A program made the translations under genes and the position numbers. This document shows positions 18,105 to 27,380 of a stretch of 64,000 bases of DNA, one piece after another (within the stretch, counting starts at the first letter, position 1; every line of letters begins with the position of its first letter). The notes below the pieces were generated by a model. It was not told the DNA's origin. It was given only the letters and a program-made list of their open reading frames with translations, and did no database searches. Source of the DNA: Candidatus Poseidoniales archaeon (GTDB lineage Archaea; Thermoplasmatota; Poseidoniia; Poseidoniales; Thalassarchaeaceae); contig DUAE01000032.1 of NCBI GenBank assembly GCA_012960975.1, forward strand, positions 49,178 through 113,177. Direction: 5' to 3'.

Positions 18105-20060
18105 ATGTCGATGATATCTGTTGAAATTGGTTCTGAGGAACCGCATGAGTACGCCAACGGCATCAGCGTTGGCGAAGTAATCCTCAATGTCCATGGCAAG
18201 CGCTCTGGTGCTGTCGCAGCCCTCGTAGACGGGATTGAGAGGGACTTTTCCTACGAATTAGAAACGGATTGCAGTGTCGAACCAATTCTTGGCGATTCGG
18301 ATGCTGGACTCTACATCCTGCGCCACTCATGCGCTCACCTTCTAGCACAAGCGGTTACTGAATTATTTCCTGACGCAAAACCAACAATTGGCCCCCCAAT
18401 CGATCACGGCTTCTACTACGATTTCTACATGGACCCGATTGGTGATGAAGAATTGCGAGTCATCGAGAAGAAGATGAATGAGCACGTTCGAGCTAACCAC
18501 AAAATCGTCCGCGAAGAATTCGACAATGCTGGCCTTCGTGAAGTAATCGCCGATAACAAATTCAAACTCGAAATCATGGATGAGAAAATCGGTGAAGAAG
18601 TCGGCTCCTCAGCATATCGCCAAGGCGACTTCATCGATATGTGCAGAGGACCCCACGCCCCATCCACCTCACATCTGCGCTTCTTCAAATTGACAAGTAC
18701 CAGCCAAGCCTATTGGCGCGCAGATAGCAAGCGCGAGCCGCTAACCAGAATCTATGGTATGTGCTATGCGACCAAAGAAGGACTCAAGGCTCGCCAGCAG
18801 CAAATTCAGGAAGCTGGCAAGCGTGACCACAAGAAGATTGGAAAGGAGATGGAACTCTACATGATTGACGAATTAATCGGAAAGGGATTACCCGTCTGGC
18901 TCCCAAACGGAGAGATTCTCAAATCTGAAATCGAGCGCTTTGCGGTCGAGACCGAAGAAACTTACGGCTACGATCGCGTCACCACCCCAGTGCTCGCAAA
19001 GCAGCAACTCTTCGAGTGCAGCGGTCACCTTCCCCACTATGCGGATAGTATGTATCCACCAATGGAGATGGACGATGGCACGTATTATCTGAAGGCAATG
19101 AACTGCCCGATGCACCACTTGGTTTTCCGTAATAAGAAGCGAAGTTATCGAGATTTGCCGATTCGAATCGCAGAATATGGCACTGTTTATCGCAACGAAC
19201 TTTCTGGCACTTTGACTGGACTGCTCCGCGTTCGCATGCTTTCGATGAATGATGCGCACATCTACTGTACACTCGACCAGGTTGCATCTGAATTCGCTGA
19301 CAATATTCGAATGGTTCAGGATTACTACGCGACATTCGGCTTTACCAATTATCACTTCCGATTGTCACTTTGGGATCCTGAGAATACTGACAAATACATT
19401 GGTCAACACGAGACTTGGGAAGCGACTCAGAATCATTTGAGGAAAATTCTAGACGATTTGGGCGTCGATTATGTCGAGGCCGTTGGTGAAGCAGCTTTCT
19501 ATGGGCCGAAGATAGATATTCAATTCACAACCGCTCTCGGGCGCGAGGAATCTATGTCGACGATTCAGTTGGATTTCGCAGCGAAGGAGCGCTTCGAATT
19601 ATCTTACAAGGATGAGACTGGGGCTGAGAATAGCGAAGTTTTCGTCATTCACCGCGCCCCTCTTTCGACTCACGAGAGATTTGTGGCTTTCCTGACTGAA
19701 CATTGGATTGGAAATTTCCCAACATGGTTGTCGCCTATTCAGGTACAAGTGATTACGATTTCAGAGAAGCACAAGGAGTATGCCGCTGAGGTTAGCGCTG
19801 CTCTGAAGACAGCTGGAGTTCGTGTAAAAGTCGATGATTCGGATGCGACAATCGGCAAGAAGATCCGCATGCATCGAAAAATGCGCCCAGCTTACATGTT
19901 GATTCTGGGTGAAGAGGAAGCAACTGGTTCAACTGTTTCAATTCGGGCGAGGAATGGAGACCAATGCAAGGGTATTTCTCTGAATGATTTTATTTCGCAA
20001 ATTTCTGAAGAAATCTCAAACCGTTCGGGCGAGTTAGCGCTTGTCCCAAGCGAAAAATGA
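18105..20060 (+). CDS. thrS: Threonyl-tRNA synthetase, TGS-domain (bacterial) type
   Basis: A 651-residue class II synthetase. Domain order is an N-terminal TGS domain, then a tRNA-SAD editing domain with HSCAH (HxxxH) and the C-R-G-P-H metal site, the catalytic core and an anticodon-binding domain. Core motifs include YRNELSG and DAHIYC (motif 2), MNCPMHH zinc ligands and a motif 3 region near SIQLDFAA. Most archaea have a different, DTD-like editing domain on ThrRS, so this TGS/SAD form suggests bacterial origin. A TATA-like GATATTAG lies about 38 bases before the ATG. TrhO follows 13 bases later and is probably cotranscribed. Confidence 0.95.
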   Translation: MSMISVEIGSEEPHEYANGISVGEVILNVHGKRSGAVAALVDGIERDFSYELETDCSVEPILGDSDAGLYILRHSCAHLLAQAVTELFPDAKPTIGPPIDHGFYYDFYMDPIGDEELRVIEKKMNEHVRANHKIVREEFDNAGLREVIADNKFKLEIMDEKIGEEVGSSAYRQGDFIDMCRGPHAPSTSHLRFFKLTSTSQAYWRADSKREPLTRIYGMCYATKEGLKARQQQIQEAGKRDHKKIGKEMELYMIDELIGKGLPVWLPNGEILKSEIERFAVETEETYGYDRVTTPVLAKQQLFECSGHLPHYADSMYPPMEMDDGTYYLKAMNCPMHHLVFRNKKRSYRDLPIRIAEYGTVYRNELSGTLTGLLRVRMLSMNDAHIYCTLDQVASEFADNIRMVQDYYATFGFTNYHFRLSLWDPENTDKYIGQHETWEATQNHLRKILDDLGVDYVEAVGEAAFYGPKIDIQFTTALGREESMSTIQLDFAAKERFELSYKDETGAENSEVFVIHRAPLSTHERFVAFLTEHWIGNFPTWLSPIQVQVITISEKHKEYAAEVSAALKTAGVRVKVDDSDATIGKKIRMHRKMRPAYMLILGEEEATGSTVSIRARNGDQCKGISLNDFISQISEEISNRSGELALVPSEK

Positions 20061-20073
20061 TTGAGGTGAAATC

Positions 20074-20919
20074 ATGGATGATACGAAGATGCAAATAGTC
20101 AACATCGCGGGTTACCGGTTTGTCGATTTACCTGATCGTGATGAATTACGCAAGCCATTTCAAGTGAAATGCAAGGAACTAGGGCTGAAAGGCACGATTT
20201 TGCTCAGCCCTAACGGAATCAACTTTTTCTTGGCGGGAACTCAAGAAATGATTGATGAATATCTGCAATTTTTAGAGGAAGATGAGAGATTCATCGGCAT
20301 TCCCACACATATTTCTTACACTGATTATCAACCGTTCCGCCGAATGCTTGTTCGCCTCAAGAATGAGATTATATCCCTTGGTATGGATGAAGTTCGCCCG
20401 ATTGAAAATACTGGTAAATTCATCGAGCCAATGGAATTCAAAGAATGGCTCGATGAAGGAAAAGAAGTTTTGATTCTCGACGCGCGCAATGATTACGAAT
20501 TGCGTGTCGGAACTTTCGATAATGCAATTGACTTAGACATCAAATCTTTTCGAGATTTCCCTGCAGCAATCCGTGGCCTACCCAAAGAGGACAAGAACAA
20601 GCCATTGGTAATGTTCTGTACCGGCGGAATCCGCTGTGAAAAGGCGAGTGTAGTCATGGAAAATGAGGGCTGGAATAATGTTTACCAAATCAAAGGCGGA
20701 ATCCTTGGTTACTTCAAAGAAACCGGTGGTGCTCACTGGAATGGTGAATGTTTTGTCTTTGACCAGCGTGTTGCTTTGGACAAAAATTTGAAAGAAACCG
20801 ACACCCAAATGTGCTTCGCCTGCCGTGAACCACTCGATGAAAATGATCTGAATTCTGAAAATTATCTAATCGAAGAATTTTGTCCATATTGCATCGAAGC
20901 AAAGAAAATTACCATTTGA
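20074..20919 (+). CDS. trhO: TrhO-like tRNA uridine hydroxylase (rhodanese, UPF0176)
   Basis: 281 residues. The N-terminal acylphosphatase-like part (KGTILLSPNGIN) and the central rhodanese domain with catalytic CTGGIRCEKA (Cys182/Cys188) fit the TrhO/UPF0176 family. The C-terminal CFAC and CPYC pairs also fit and may bind zinc. Bacterial TrhO makes 5-hydroxyuridine at wobble position 34 of tRNAs from prephenate- and oxygen-linked chemistry. The gene follows thrS closely with a GAGGTGA ribosome binding site. ho5U34 occurs on tRNAs that include tRNA-Thr in bacteria, so a functional link is plausible. The 3' end overlaps the convergent lipoprotein gene by 11 bases. Confidence 0.82.
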   Translation: MDDTKMQIVNIAGYRFVDLPDRDELRKPFQVKCKELGLKGTILLSPNGINFFLAGTQEMIDEYLQFLEEDERFIGIPTHISYTDYQPFRRMLVRLKNEIISLGMDEVRPIENTGKFIEPMEFKEWLDEGKEVLILDARNDYELRVGTFDNAIDLDIKSFRDFPAAIRGLPKEDKNKPLVMFCTGGIRCEKASVVMENEGWNNVYQIKGGILGYFKETGGAHWNGECFVFDQRVALDKNLKETDTQMCFACREPLDENDLNSENYLIEEFCPYCIEAKKITI

Positions 20920-22354
20920 TAAATTCTGAATCAGAAATTTCCAGTGTATCCGAATCGGGCCAGCCGAGTAATCGAGCGAGGAAAACCAATGCAGCTCGAT
21001 TGGTAATATCTGCAACTTCTTCAACTGTAAGTTGGCCTTCGCAATATTCCGCATATGCTTCACAAGCAATTGGAGCGAATTGATAGTGTCCGGTATTATT
21101 GATGATTCCAAAAGTCAAATCAACCTCATCGCCAATATCGCTGACGATATGTAAAACATGATTCAAATCAGTTGTCTCATCAGAATCTCCAGTGAGAATC
21201 ATAGTTGGAATCGAGAGGTTAAGGAGTCCAGATTTGAGCACTGCTCCGTTCCAAGGAGCGAGGGCAATAGCAGCCCAAATTCTATCATCACTCAAATCGA
21301 TTATATCTTGATTGGGTTCGGATTCCCACCAAATATCTCTGATCTGACAGCCTTCTGAAGATCCAGATTCACACGCCTCAGAAAGAGCCGCAGTATCGAT
21401 TGTTGCGCCTGCCAATACCAAGGTAGTATAGCCGCCAAACGAATGGCCAGACACCGCATATCCATCATCTTCGTTCAAGCAATTCTCGAAGAGCCCACCG
21501 GATTCTGATTCGCTGACAAGCCAGTCAAAAGAATCGCTTATATCAGCGGGTCTTCGCAAAATTAATTCAGAATATTTCTCTTCATCATTATCGAAGAATG
21601 TGTTATAGACATGATCTGGTGCAGCGACAATAAAGCCGTGTGAAACGAGTCGCTGCATAAGAAATTCAGAATTCCAACGCATGCCAGTATGTCCATGTGA
21701 GTACATCATGACAGGGTGTGTTTCGGAGCAATCAATCAGCGCTGAATCCCACGAATAACCTTGAAAGAGAGAGTCGTAAATCACCGGTGTTCCCGAATCA
21801 TCAGAAGTTGGATACCAAACTTGTACTGTGATTTCTAGACCTTCCGACCCAGTGAATTTGTAATCTTTAGTTCCAACCGAATATGGACCGGACGAGAATA
21901 GAGAAGTTGCGATTGTCAGTGGGAACGGGTCGTCGTCGTCGTCCATACCATCTCCGTCGTCGTCAGCATCTGTATTGTCACCAATACCATCGCCATCTGT
22001 GTCTGCAGATTCTGTCGAATCATCTGGGAAGACATCGTCACCATTTTGGATGCCGTCGTCATCCCTGTCCGAATCTGAATTATCGCCGATTCCATCGCCA
22101 TCGCTATCTATTGTCTCGCTGGAATCGAGTGGAAACGCATCATTGTCTGTTGGAACACCATCGCCATCAACATCCTCATCGCAAGCATCGCCAGATCCAT
22201 CGGCATCGAGGTCGTTTTGGTTAGGATTGGCTGTATTTATGCAATTATCATCTGCATCTGCGATACCATCACCATCAGTATCGTCGATGCCAGTACAGCC
22301 GGAAAAAATTGAAAAAAATAGAATCAAAATTAAAGAAAATTCTGGTAGTTTCAT
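20909..22354 (-). CDS. Lipoprotein: calcium-type repeats plus alpha/beta hydrolase
   Basis: About 481 residues. A short signal peptide ends in a lipobox-like F-S-G-Cys (Cys20 from the ATG at 22354), predicting lipid anchoring outside the cell. Next come about 130 residues of thrombospondin type 3-like Asp-rich repeats (D-x-D-G-D-G-x-x-D), expected to bind calcium as a stalk. The catalytic part has the nucleophile elbow GHSFGG, an acid candidate in LTGDSDE and a His in NNTGHYQF. It resembles chlorophyllase or PAF-acetylhydrolase-type esterases. The substrate is unknown. The gene abuts the stop of the preceding membrane protein (TGA then GTG/ATG) and is probably coupled to it. Confidence 0.82.
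   Translation of the reverse strand: MKLPEFSLILILFFSIFSGCTGIDDTDGDGIADADDNCINTANPNQNDLDADGSGDACDEDVDGDGVPTDNDAFPLDSSETIDSDGDGIGDNSDSDRDDDGIQNGDDVFPDDSTESADTDGDGIGDNTDADDDGDGMDDDDDPFPLTIATSLFSSGPYSVGTKDYKFTGSEGLEITVQVWYPTSDDSGTPVIYDSLFQGYSWDSALIDCSETHPVMMYSHGHTGMRWNSEFLMQRLVSHGFIVAAPDHVYNTFFDNDEEKYSELILRRPADISDSFDWLVSESESGGLFENCLNEDDGYAVSGHSFGGYTTLVLAGATIDTAALSEACESGSSEGCQIRDIWWESEPNQDIIDLSDDRIWAAIALAPWNGAVLKSGLLNLSIPTMILTGDSDETTDLNHVLHIVSDIGDEVDLTFGIINNTGHYQFAPIACEAYAEYCEGQLTVEEVADITNRAALVFLARLLGWPDSDTLEISDSEFIKW
21905..22297 (-). repeat. Coding repeats: thrombospondin type 3-like Asp-rich array
   Basis: This stretch encodes about ten copies of a degenerate D-x-D-G-D-G-x-x-D unit inside the lipoprotein gene. 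The DNA is repetitive as a result (recurrent GAT-GGC-GAT on the minus strand). Copies are unequal in length and interrupted by F-P-x-D segments, as in calcium-binding stalks of exported proteins. Confidence 0.75.
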
Positions 22355-22363
22355 TAATATCAC

Positions 22364-24115
22364 TCAGACTCTACGACGTAAATTTTCTATTATCTCATCA
22401 GCCTTACCAAGTGCTTTCAAAGTCGATTGAACATCACCTGTATAAAGTGATTTTGTTGCGGTTGCTACAGCCGACTCAGCGGAGGTTCTCATCTCGTCGT
22501 CGGCCTTGATATTCGCTGAATCGAGCCGACGACGCATTTCCTTCCATTCATCTATGACAAAAGAATGCAATTCCTTAGCCTCTTTAATTTCAATTTCATA
22601 GGCCTGTAAATCAGTACTTAACGAGTGTAATTTTTCATTTGCAATCGACCATTTTTCATTCTCGGTAGCTTCACTTACTTCAGCAAGCCTAGCCAACCAA
22701 ATTTCGCCAGCAACACCTTTTGGAAATCTCATCTGTAATTGTTTTCGCTGGCGAAGTGCTCGTTGTACCTCCTGCATTGCACCAGAAGTTTCTCGAACAT
22801 CGCGAATGATACTGCTCGCCAGCCCTTTCGCTAGAGCAGTATCGCCGGAAGCCATCGCTGATTGTGCCTCTTCTAAGCGATCTTTTGTGAAGATTGGAAT
22901 GTCCCCTGCTGCTCCAGCGATGGCGTTCTGTGCATCCAAAATCGCTTGTTCAGCCTCACTCGTGGTTGCGATTAAACTGTCGAGGTGACCTTGAATTGAA
23001 GAAGTGATATAAATGGCCTCTTTGGGATTCTCATCTGCCATCGCTTCTCTTGCAGAATGTAGTATGCTTCTGACATTATCCAATTGCTGACCCGATTCAG
23101 AACCGATTGCTGCATCCGCTTCTCCGATTGCATCCAATGCATCCTGCCAATGTTCAATAATGACTGCTGAGCGATTTTTTGCCCTTCTATACATCAATTC
23201 AGCTTCACGTAATGCTCCGTGCTGGGCTTCTCGATCTCCTAACTTGAAGGCTTTACGTGGGCTCGCTGCCTCGACTGTAATTGCCTCCGCTCGCTCGACT
23301 GCAGCCAATGAATCCTTACGAATATCATCTAAATCTAGAGCGATTGCTTGAATTTTTTCTGCATCGATTAGTGCATCTTCAATCATCTCTAATCCACGCT
23401 CAGGGTTGCTCCAACCCTCTTCGCGCGCGGTTTTCAGAATCGATGATGCCTGTTCAAGAGAAATTCCTTGTCCGCGTAGTACAAGTAATTTCGATTCTGC
23501 TGCGTCAAGAGCAGTCCCAAATTTCTTGCGAGCAGCATGATCTTCATCTTTTGTTATCAAATCTGGAACCATCGTCACCGATACTGTGAACAAAATTATT
23601 GCAAATAATTCGATTGGAGCGGCTAAAGAAAAAATCAGTGCTGTAGACAGTGCTAGAGCGCCGAGAGAAGTCAAACCACGATAGCGACGAACATTCAAAC
23701 TAGAACCCAATAATCGATTACTGACCTGCCTGAGTACCAAAGCGATTGAAAACATTATCAAAATTGCAATTAGCGAATCACTTTTTCCAAGATATTCGCC
23801 TAAATCATCACCTAAGTCACCTACTGCAATTCCAGCAAAAACCAGTACTGCCGGCCAAGCAACATTCGCAGCAGTTCCAATTCGAGAACGTTGGACTGGT
23901 CCGTATTCAATCAAATCTGCCAGCAGCAAAGCTGCTGTAAACATCACGACTACAGGCCCCATTCTTGGGAGCAATTCTGCACTACCATCCATCGCTGGAA
24001 GCAACCACCATGCTCCCGTACCAATCAATGTAAGTGTCCCCAATAATGCCAAGCGTTCCACACGAATACGATGAGCAAGGATGACCTTGTCGGGGTAGTC
24101 AGGTAGGAGAATCAT
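22364..24115 (-). CDS. Membrane protein with long coiled-coil C-terminus
   Basis: 583 residues. The first 205 carry about six hydrophobic segments. The remaining 375 are helical and charged, rich in Ala/Glu/Lys with heptad-like spacing and repeated 'A-x-x-A-I-x-x-A' patterns, ending in IIENLRRRV. This suggests a membrane-anchored cytoplasmic coiled coil. I recognise no enzymatic motif. It lies between a large surface protein and the lipoprotein hydrolase, all on the same strand with short gaps. A structural or scaffold role in the envelope is a guess. Confidence 0.7.
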   Translation of the reverse strand: MILLPDYPDKVILAHRIRVERLALLGTLTLIGTGAWWLLPAMDGSAELLPRMGPVVVMFTAALLLADLIEYGPVQRSRIGTAANVAWPAVLVFAGIAVGDLGDDLGEYLGKSDSLIAILIMFSIALVLRQVSNRLLGSSLNVRRYRGLTSLGALALSTALIFSLAAPIELFAIILFTVSVTMVPDLITKDEDHAARKKFGTALDAAESKLLVLRGQGISLEQASSILKTAREEGWSNPERGLEMIEDALIDAEKIQAIALDLDDIRKDSLAAVERAEAITVEAASPRKAFKLGDREAQHGALREAELMYRRAKNRSAVIIEHWQDALDAIGEADAAIGSESGQQLDNVRSILHSAREAMADENPKEAIYITSSIQGHLDSLIATTSEAEQAILDAQNAIAGAAGDIPIFTKDRLEEAQSAMASGDTALAKGLASSIIRDVRETSGAMQEVQRALRQRKQLQMRFPKGVAGEIWLARLAEVSEATENEKWSIANEKLHSLSTDLQAYEIEIKEAKELHSFVIDEWKEMRRRLDSANIKADDEMRTSAESAVATATKSLYTGDVQSTLKALGKADEIIENLRRRV

Positions 24116-24154
24116 ATATTCACACCCATTGAATCACTGATGAGACCTGCGGCT

Positions 24155-26272
24155 TCACGGACGGAGAGAATCCGCCCCCCAAAGTCGATTAGCAAAGTAA
24201 ACAATTCCAGCAAGAATTGCAAAAACACCAATTACGACTTGCAATGGTCCTTGCCAAGCCGGCTCAATTAGATAACCAGGTTCAAGGATTATTGTTCCTT
24301 CATCATCAGCAGATTCACTGCTCCATTCAAACGAAACTTCCAACGGCTGGGTTCCGTCAATTTTAGTGTTTATTTCAGCACTAAAATATCCCGGGCTATC
24401 TGGCGTTGCACCTGGGATTCCAATATATGCTCCACACACCCCTCCTACGCAAATTCTTCCTGACGCTGGATCTGCTCCGTGATTTTGCAGTGTCGCCATA
24501 AAGACAACTATTTCTCCATCTATGAGTTTGCCAGCATAACTCGAGGTTTCAACAGAAATATTGACGCCAAAATTTGGGAATGATTTCAATTGGAAAGCTA
24601 GACCACCTTTGTTGCCTGATGAATCCCAAGCCTCGAGGATGATATCGTGAGTACCTGTTGCTAATGGACCGATTGTGAATAACTCAATTTCTGACCAATC
24701 GGCATTTTCTACAAGAATGATATCATCGACAGTTATCGTCCAAGATGTATCAATAATCGCGTCGAGGTCATCGTAGGAAGGTGTGAAATTGAATAGAACG
24801 GAATCACCGTTGCGAACTACGTTTTCTGAGGAAATTATCACATCATCAATGAATAAATCTGGAACAATTGTTGGACCATTTCCATCTAGGACGAGAATTA
24901 TCCAATCACGGGAATGAGTATTTCCAGCATTATCCGAGACATCAAGATGAATTGACCAAGTGGTTTTTTCTCGAGAAAGATGGCGTTCTGTGAAATTAAG
25001 ATGCATTCCATTAACATCTCCGCTCTGTGAAAATCTGTCATTAAATTCGAGATGATTATTGGCTTGATGACGATAGCCTTCAGTCTTATTCGAAGTCAGA
25101 ACTATGTCAGTAGACGACTGAGAATTCGGATCATCTGCTGAAATACTGAACGAAATGTAACTATCAGAAGGTACCTCGAAAACATCCAAATCGGGATCGA
25201 GAGTGGTGATTTCACCATTTGGACTTTCGAAATTTATTGATGCTTCCCAGGTTGGGAAAACCGAATCAATAACGATGTTATCGTACCATGTGCTTATCGA
25301 ATTAAACCAATCTTTGCAATGCATTACTACACTCGCAACTTGGCCACCAATGAAACCGTGATTTCCTGGAATAAAATTCAAAGTTTCATTGAACTCAGTA
25401 AGAACAACAGTCCCATTATTTGAGACAGTCCACCACTGTTCGTTCGCATCCAAACCACCATCTTCACATTCACCAAAATAAGTTGTCACACTGCTAAGAG
25501 GAATCATCGAGCCACCGGTTTTTCGCTGACCTAAGGCATTTGGAGCTTGATTCTCTGCGATTGTGATTCTGATATTGGTAGCAGCGCCAGAAGCGGCTCG
25601 ATCTACTGTGAAATTACCAGGTTCACCGGTGATTATTTCGCGCATTGCGCTATATCGATATTCCCAACCACTTGGAAGGATAACTCGGATTGGAATTTCT
25701 TCTATTAGCGCGCCGACGCGAGGCAAGTCTAGCAATCGCGTCGTTCTCGAATCAGTCGAACCAACTAAATTCGCTGATTCAATCCATCCCCACGTCAGAT
25801 TTTCATCTTCTATTGACCCTACGTTTGGCTCTTGAATGTAAATTGTTGACCCATTTGCAGTAATCATCGGTGTGTAGTCGAATGCACAACATCCAGCTGA
25901 TTCTGCATTTGTCCAATTTCTCGCCTGATAAAAAATATCGGCAAATGATTCGATTTCGGTTCGGTTAATCCATCCATCAGAATTACCCAGATTAATATCG
26001 ATTTGAGCACGAAGCCCGTATTCGATATTTGGTAGTAAATCGCTACCGACTTGGTCTGAAATGATTAGTCTAACTTCCCAAGTCGCATCAAATGTTGAGT
26101 TTTCTTCAATTGGTTCGAAGAGAGTGAGTGTTGAATAACCATCAACAAGAAATTCTGAATAATTTTCTTCATTTTCATCTCCTCCATCTGGATCATCTGC
26201 ATTAACAGGTAAAGCCAATCCTCCAAATAGCATCATAAATATGATTATTATTGTCAAAATACGTCGTGTCAT
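24155..26272 (-). CDS. Secreted, C-terminally anchored surface protein
   Basis: About 705 residues. The signal peptide (M-T-R-R then an Ile/Met/Leu core ending in V-N-A) is followed by an acidic ectodomain with six or more Cys and many beta-strand-like stretches. Late in the chain a CARDB-like segment ('nhGadpAsG') appears. One C-terminal membrane span (VVIGVFAILAGIVYFANRLW) and a short basic tail close the protein. I chose the ATG at 26272: it has GGAAAGTGA just upstream, while the earlier Met overlaps the kinase gene. A surface or adhesion role is inferred; no enzyme motif is seen. Confidence 0.8.
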   Translation of the reverse strand: MTRRILTIIIIFMMLFGGLALPVNADDPDGGDENEENYSEFLVDGYSTLTLFEPIEENSTFDATWEVRLIISDQVGSDLLPNIEYGLRAQIDINLGNSDGWINRTEIESFADIFYQARNWTNAESAGCCAFDYTPMITANGSTIYIQEPNVGSIEDENLTWGWIESANLVGSTDSRTTRLLDLPRVGALIEEIPIRVILPSGWEYRYSAMREIITGEPGNFTVDRAASGAATNIRITIAENQAPNALGQRKTGGSMIPLSSVTTYFGECEDGGLDANEQWWTVSNNGTVVLTEFNETLNFIPGNHGFIGGQVASVVMHCKDWFNSISTWYDNIVIDSVFPTWEASINFESPNGEITTLDPDLDVFEVPSDSYISFSISADDPNSQSSTDIVLTSNKTEGYRHQANNHLEFNDRFSQSGDVNGMHLNFTERHLSREKTTWSIHLDVSDNAGNTHSRDWIILVLDGNGPTIVPDLFIDDVIISSENVVRNGDSVLFNFTPSYDDLDAIIDTSWTITVDDIILVENADWSEIELFTIGPLATGTHDIILEAWDSSGNKGGLAFQLKSFPNFGVNISVETSSYAGKLIDGEIVVFMATLQNHGADPASGRICVGGVCGAYIGIPGATPDSPGYFSAEINTKIDGTQPLEVSFEWSSESADDEGTIILEPGYLIEPAWQGPLQVVIGVFAILAGIVYFANRLWGADSLRP

Positions 26273-26276
26273 AAAT

Positions 26277-27287
26277 TCACTTTCCTGAATCATCGTAGAT
26301 TATCGTCGAGCCAGAATGGTCAATTCCTAATGGAATCATTCTATGCTCGTCACCCAATATTATTGCAAGATTATCTCGTAGCATGGGGTTTCCATGAACT
26401 AAGAAAAACCCACCGCCGCCAGCACCAAGTAATTTTGCTCCAGTGGCGCCAGCCGACATGATGCGCTCGTACAAATCGTCGAGTGTATCATTCGAGATTC
26501 CAGAAGAAATCCCTCGCTTCATTTGCCAAGCTTCATTCAGAAGTGAGCCTAGTCCTGATAAATCAGCACATTCGAGTAAATTTCTCGCCTGATCTGCTTG
26601 CTCGCGTATTCGACCTAAATTAGTTGTTTCAATCGACGGATCATCTGCACCTTTAGACAAAACCTCGCTAGCAGAACGGCTAGTTCCAGTAAAAACCAAA
26701 GTAAATTCTTCAGCCATTTTAGCCATCGTTTCCTCTGGTAAGTTTAATGGATCCACAGAAACGTTCCCGTCTTTCCCGAACGATATCGCGTTGACACCGC
26801 CAAAAGCTGTAGCATACTGATCTTGGCGACCAATCGGCTGGCCGAGAATGTCAATCTCAATTCGACATGCTTCGGCCGCTAATTGCGCTGCACCGACATC
26901 ACGCCCAGCAAAGTGGTGCAGCGCATTTAGCAAACCAATAGTAACGGCGGAAGACGAGCCAAGACCAGTTCCTCGAGATGGAATATCTGCGATTGTAGTA
27001 ATTTCAATTCCGGAGGTCACACCAGTGAGACGCATGGATTCGCGAACTAATTCATGTTGAATATCTTCGAAATTATCGACGGTTTCCATGCGCGAGTACG
27101 AAACGCGAACGCGGTCGTCAAAACGCTGATTCACAGTTACATGGATGTAGCGAGAAAGTGCAAGAGAGGTCACCATTCCTCCGGTATGAGAACTTTCAGT
27201 AAAACGATCAGTATCGGTTCCACCACCACAAAATGACACGCGAACCGGCGTCCGACTGATTATCATCAGCCTTGGGGGGTCAATCAT
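26277..27287 (-). CDS. GHMP-family sugar kinase (heptose/fucose kinase-like)
   Basis: About 336 residues. The N-terminus SRTPVRVSFCGGGTD, the ATP loop GTGLGSSSAV and the C-terminal GAKLLGAGGGGFFL are typical of the GHMP branch holding D-glycero-D-manno-heptose 7-phosphate kinase and L-fucose kinase. It should phosphorylate a sugar or sugar phosphate on the way to an activated nucleotide sugar, perhaps for surface glycans or glycoproteins. This fits the adjacent surface-protein gene, whose ATG lies 5 bases past the kinase stop. The start could instead be the Met at 27266, directly before the conserved N-terminal strand. Confidence 0.82.
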   Translation of the reverse strand: MIDPPRLMIISRTPVRVSFCGGGTDTDRFTESSHTGGMVTSLALSRYIHVTVNQRFDDRVRVSYSRMETVDNFEDIQHELVRESMRLTGVTSGIEITTIADIPSRGTGLGSSSAVTIGLLNALHHFAGRDVGAAQLAAEACRIEIDILGQPIGRQDQYATAFGGVNAISFGKDGNVSVDPLNLPEETMAKMAEEFTLVFTGTSRSASEVLSKGADDPSIETTNLGRIREQADQARNLLECADLSGLGSLLNEAWQMKRGISSGISNDTLDDLYERIMSAGATGAKLLGAGGGGFFLVHGNPMLRDNLAIILGDEHRMIPLGIDHSGSTIIYDDSGK

Positions 27288-27367
27288 CACTCATGAAAAC
27301 GACGGAACGCGGATTCAACGCTCTTTTGTCAAGGGCAATGCCTATGACCGGCGTGCTACCGGATTTG

Positions 27368-27376
27368 AAGGAGGAT
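27368..27376 (+). promoter_or_regulatory. Strong Shine-Dalgarno site of pyrB
   Basis: AAGGAGGAT ends 4 bases before the pyrB ATG. It is one of the best ribosome binding sites in the window and fixes that start. Confidence 0.75.
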
Positions 27377-27380
27377 AGAC

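Noticed and set aside
18888..19355. 155-codon minus-strand frame inside thrS
   Set aside because: It is antisense to the well-conserved ThrRS catalytic core, with no signal, domain or start context of its own.
21905..22297. Repeat array that could suggest CRISPR or satellite DNA
   Set aside because: The repeats are in frame, unequal in length and encode calcium-type Asp-rich units. No constant repeat plus unique spacer pattern exists.
21883..22430. Two overlapping plus-strand frames of 113 and 151 codons
   Set aside because: They lie opposite the Asp-rich repeats. Their His/Arg-rich and Ser/Pro-rich compositions are the mirror of those repeats, with no family resemblance.
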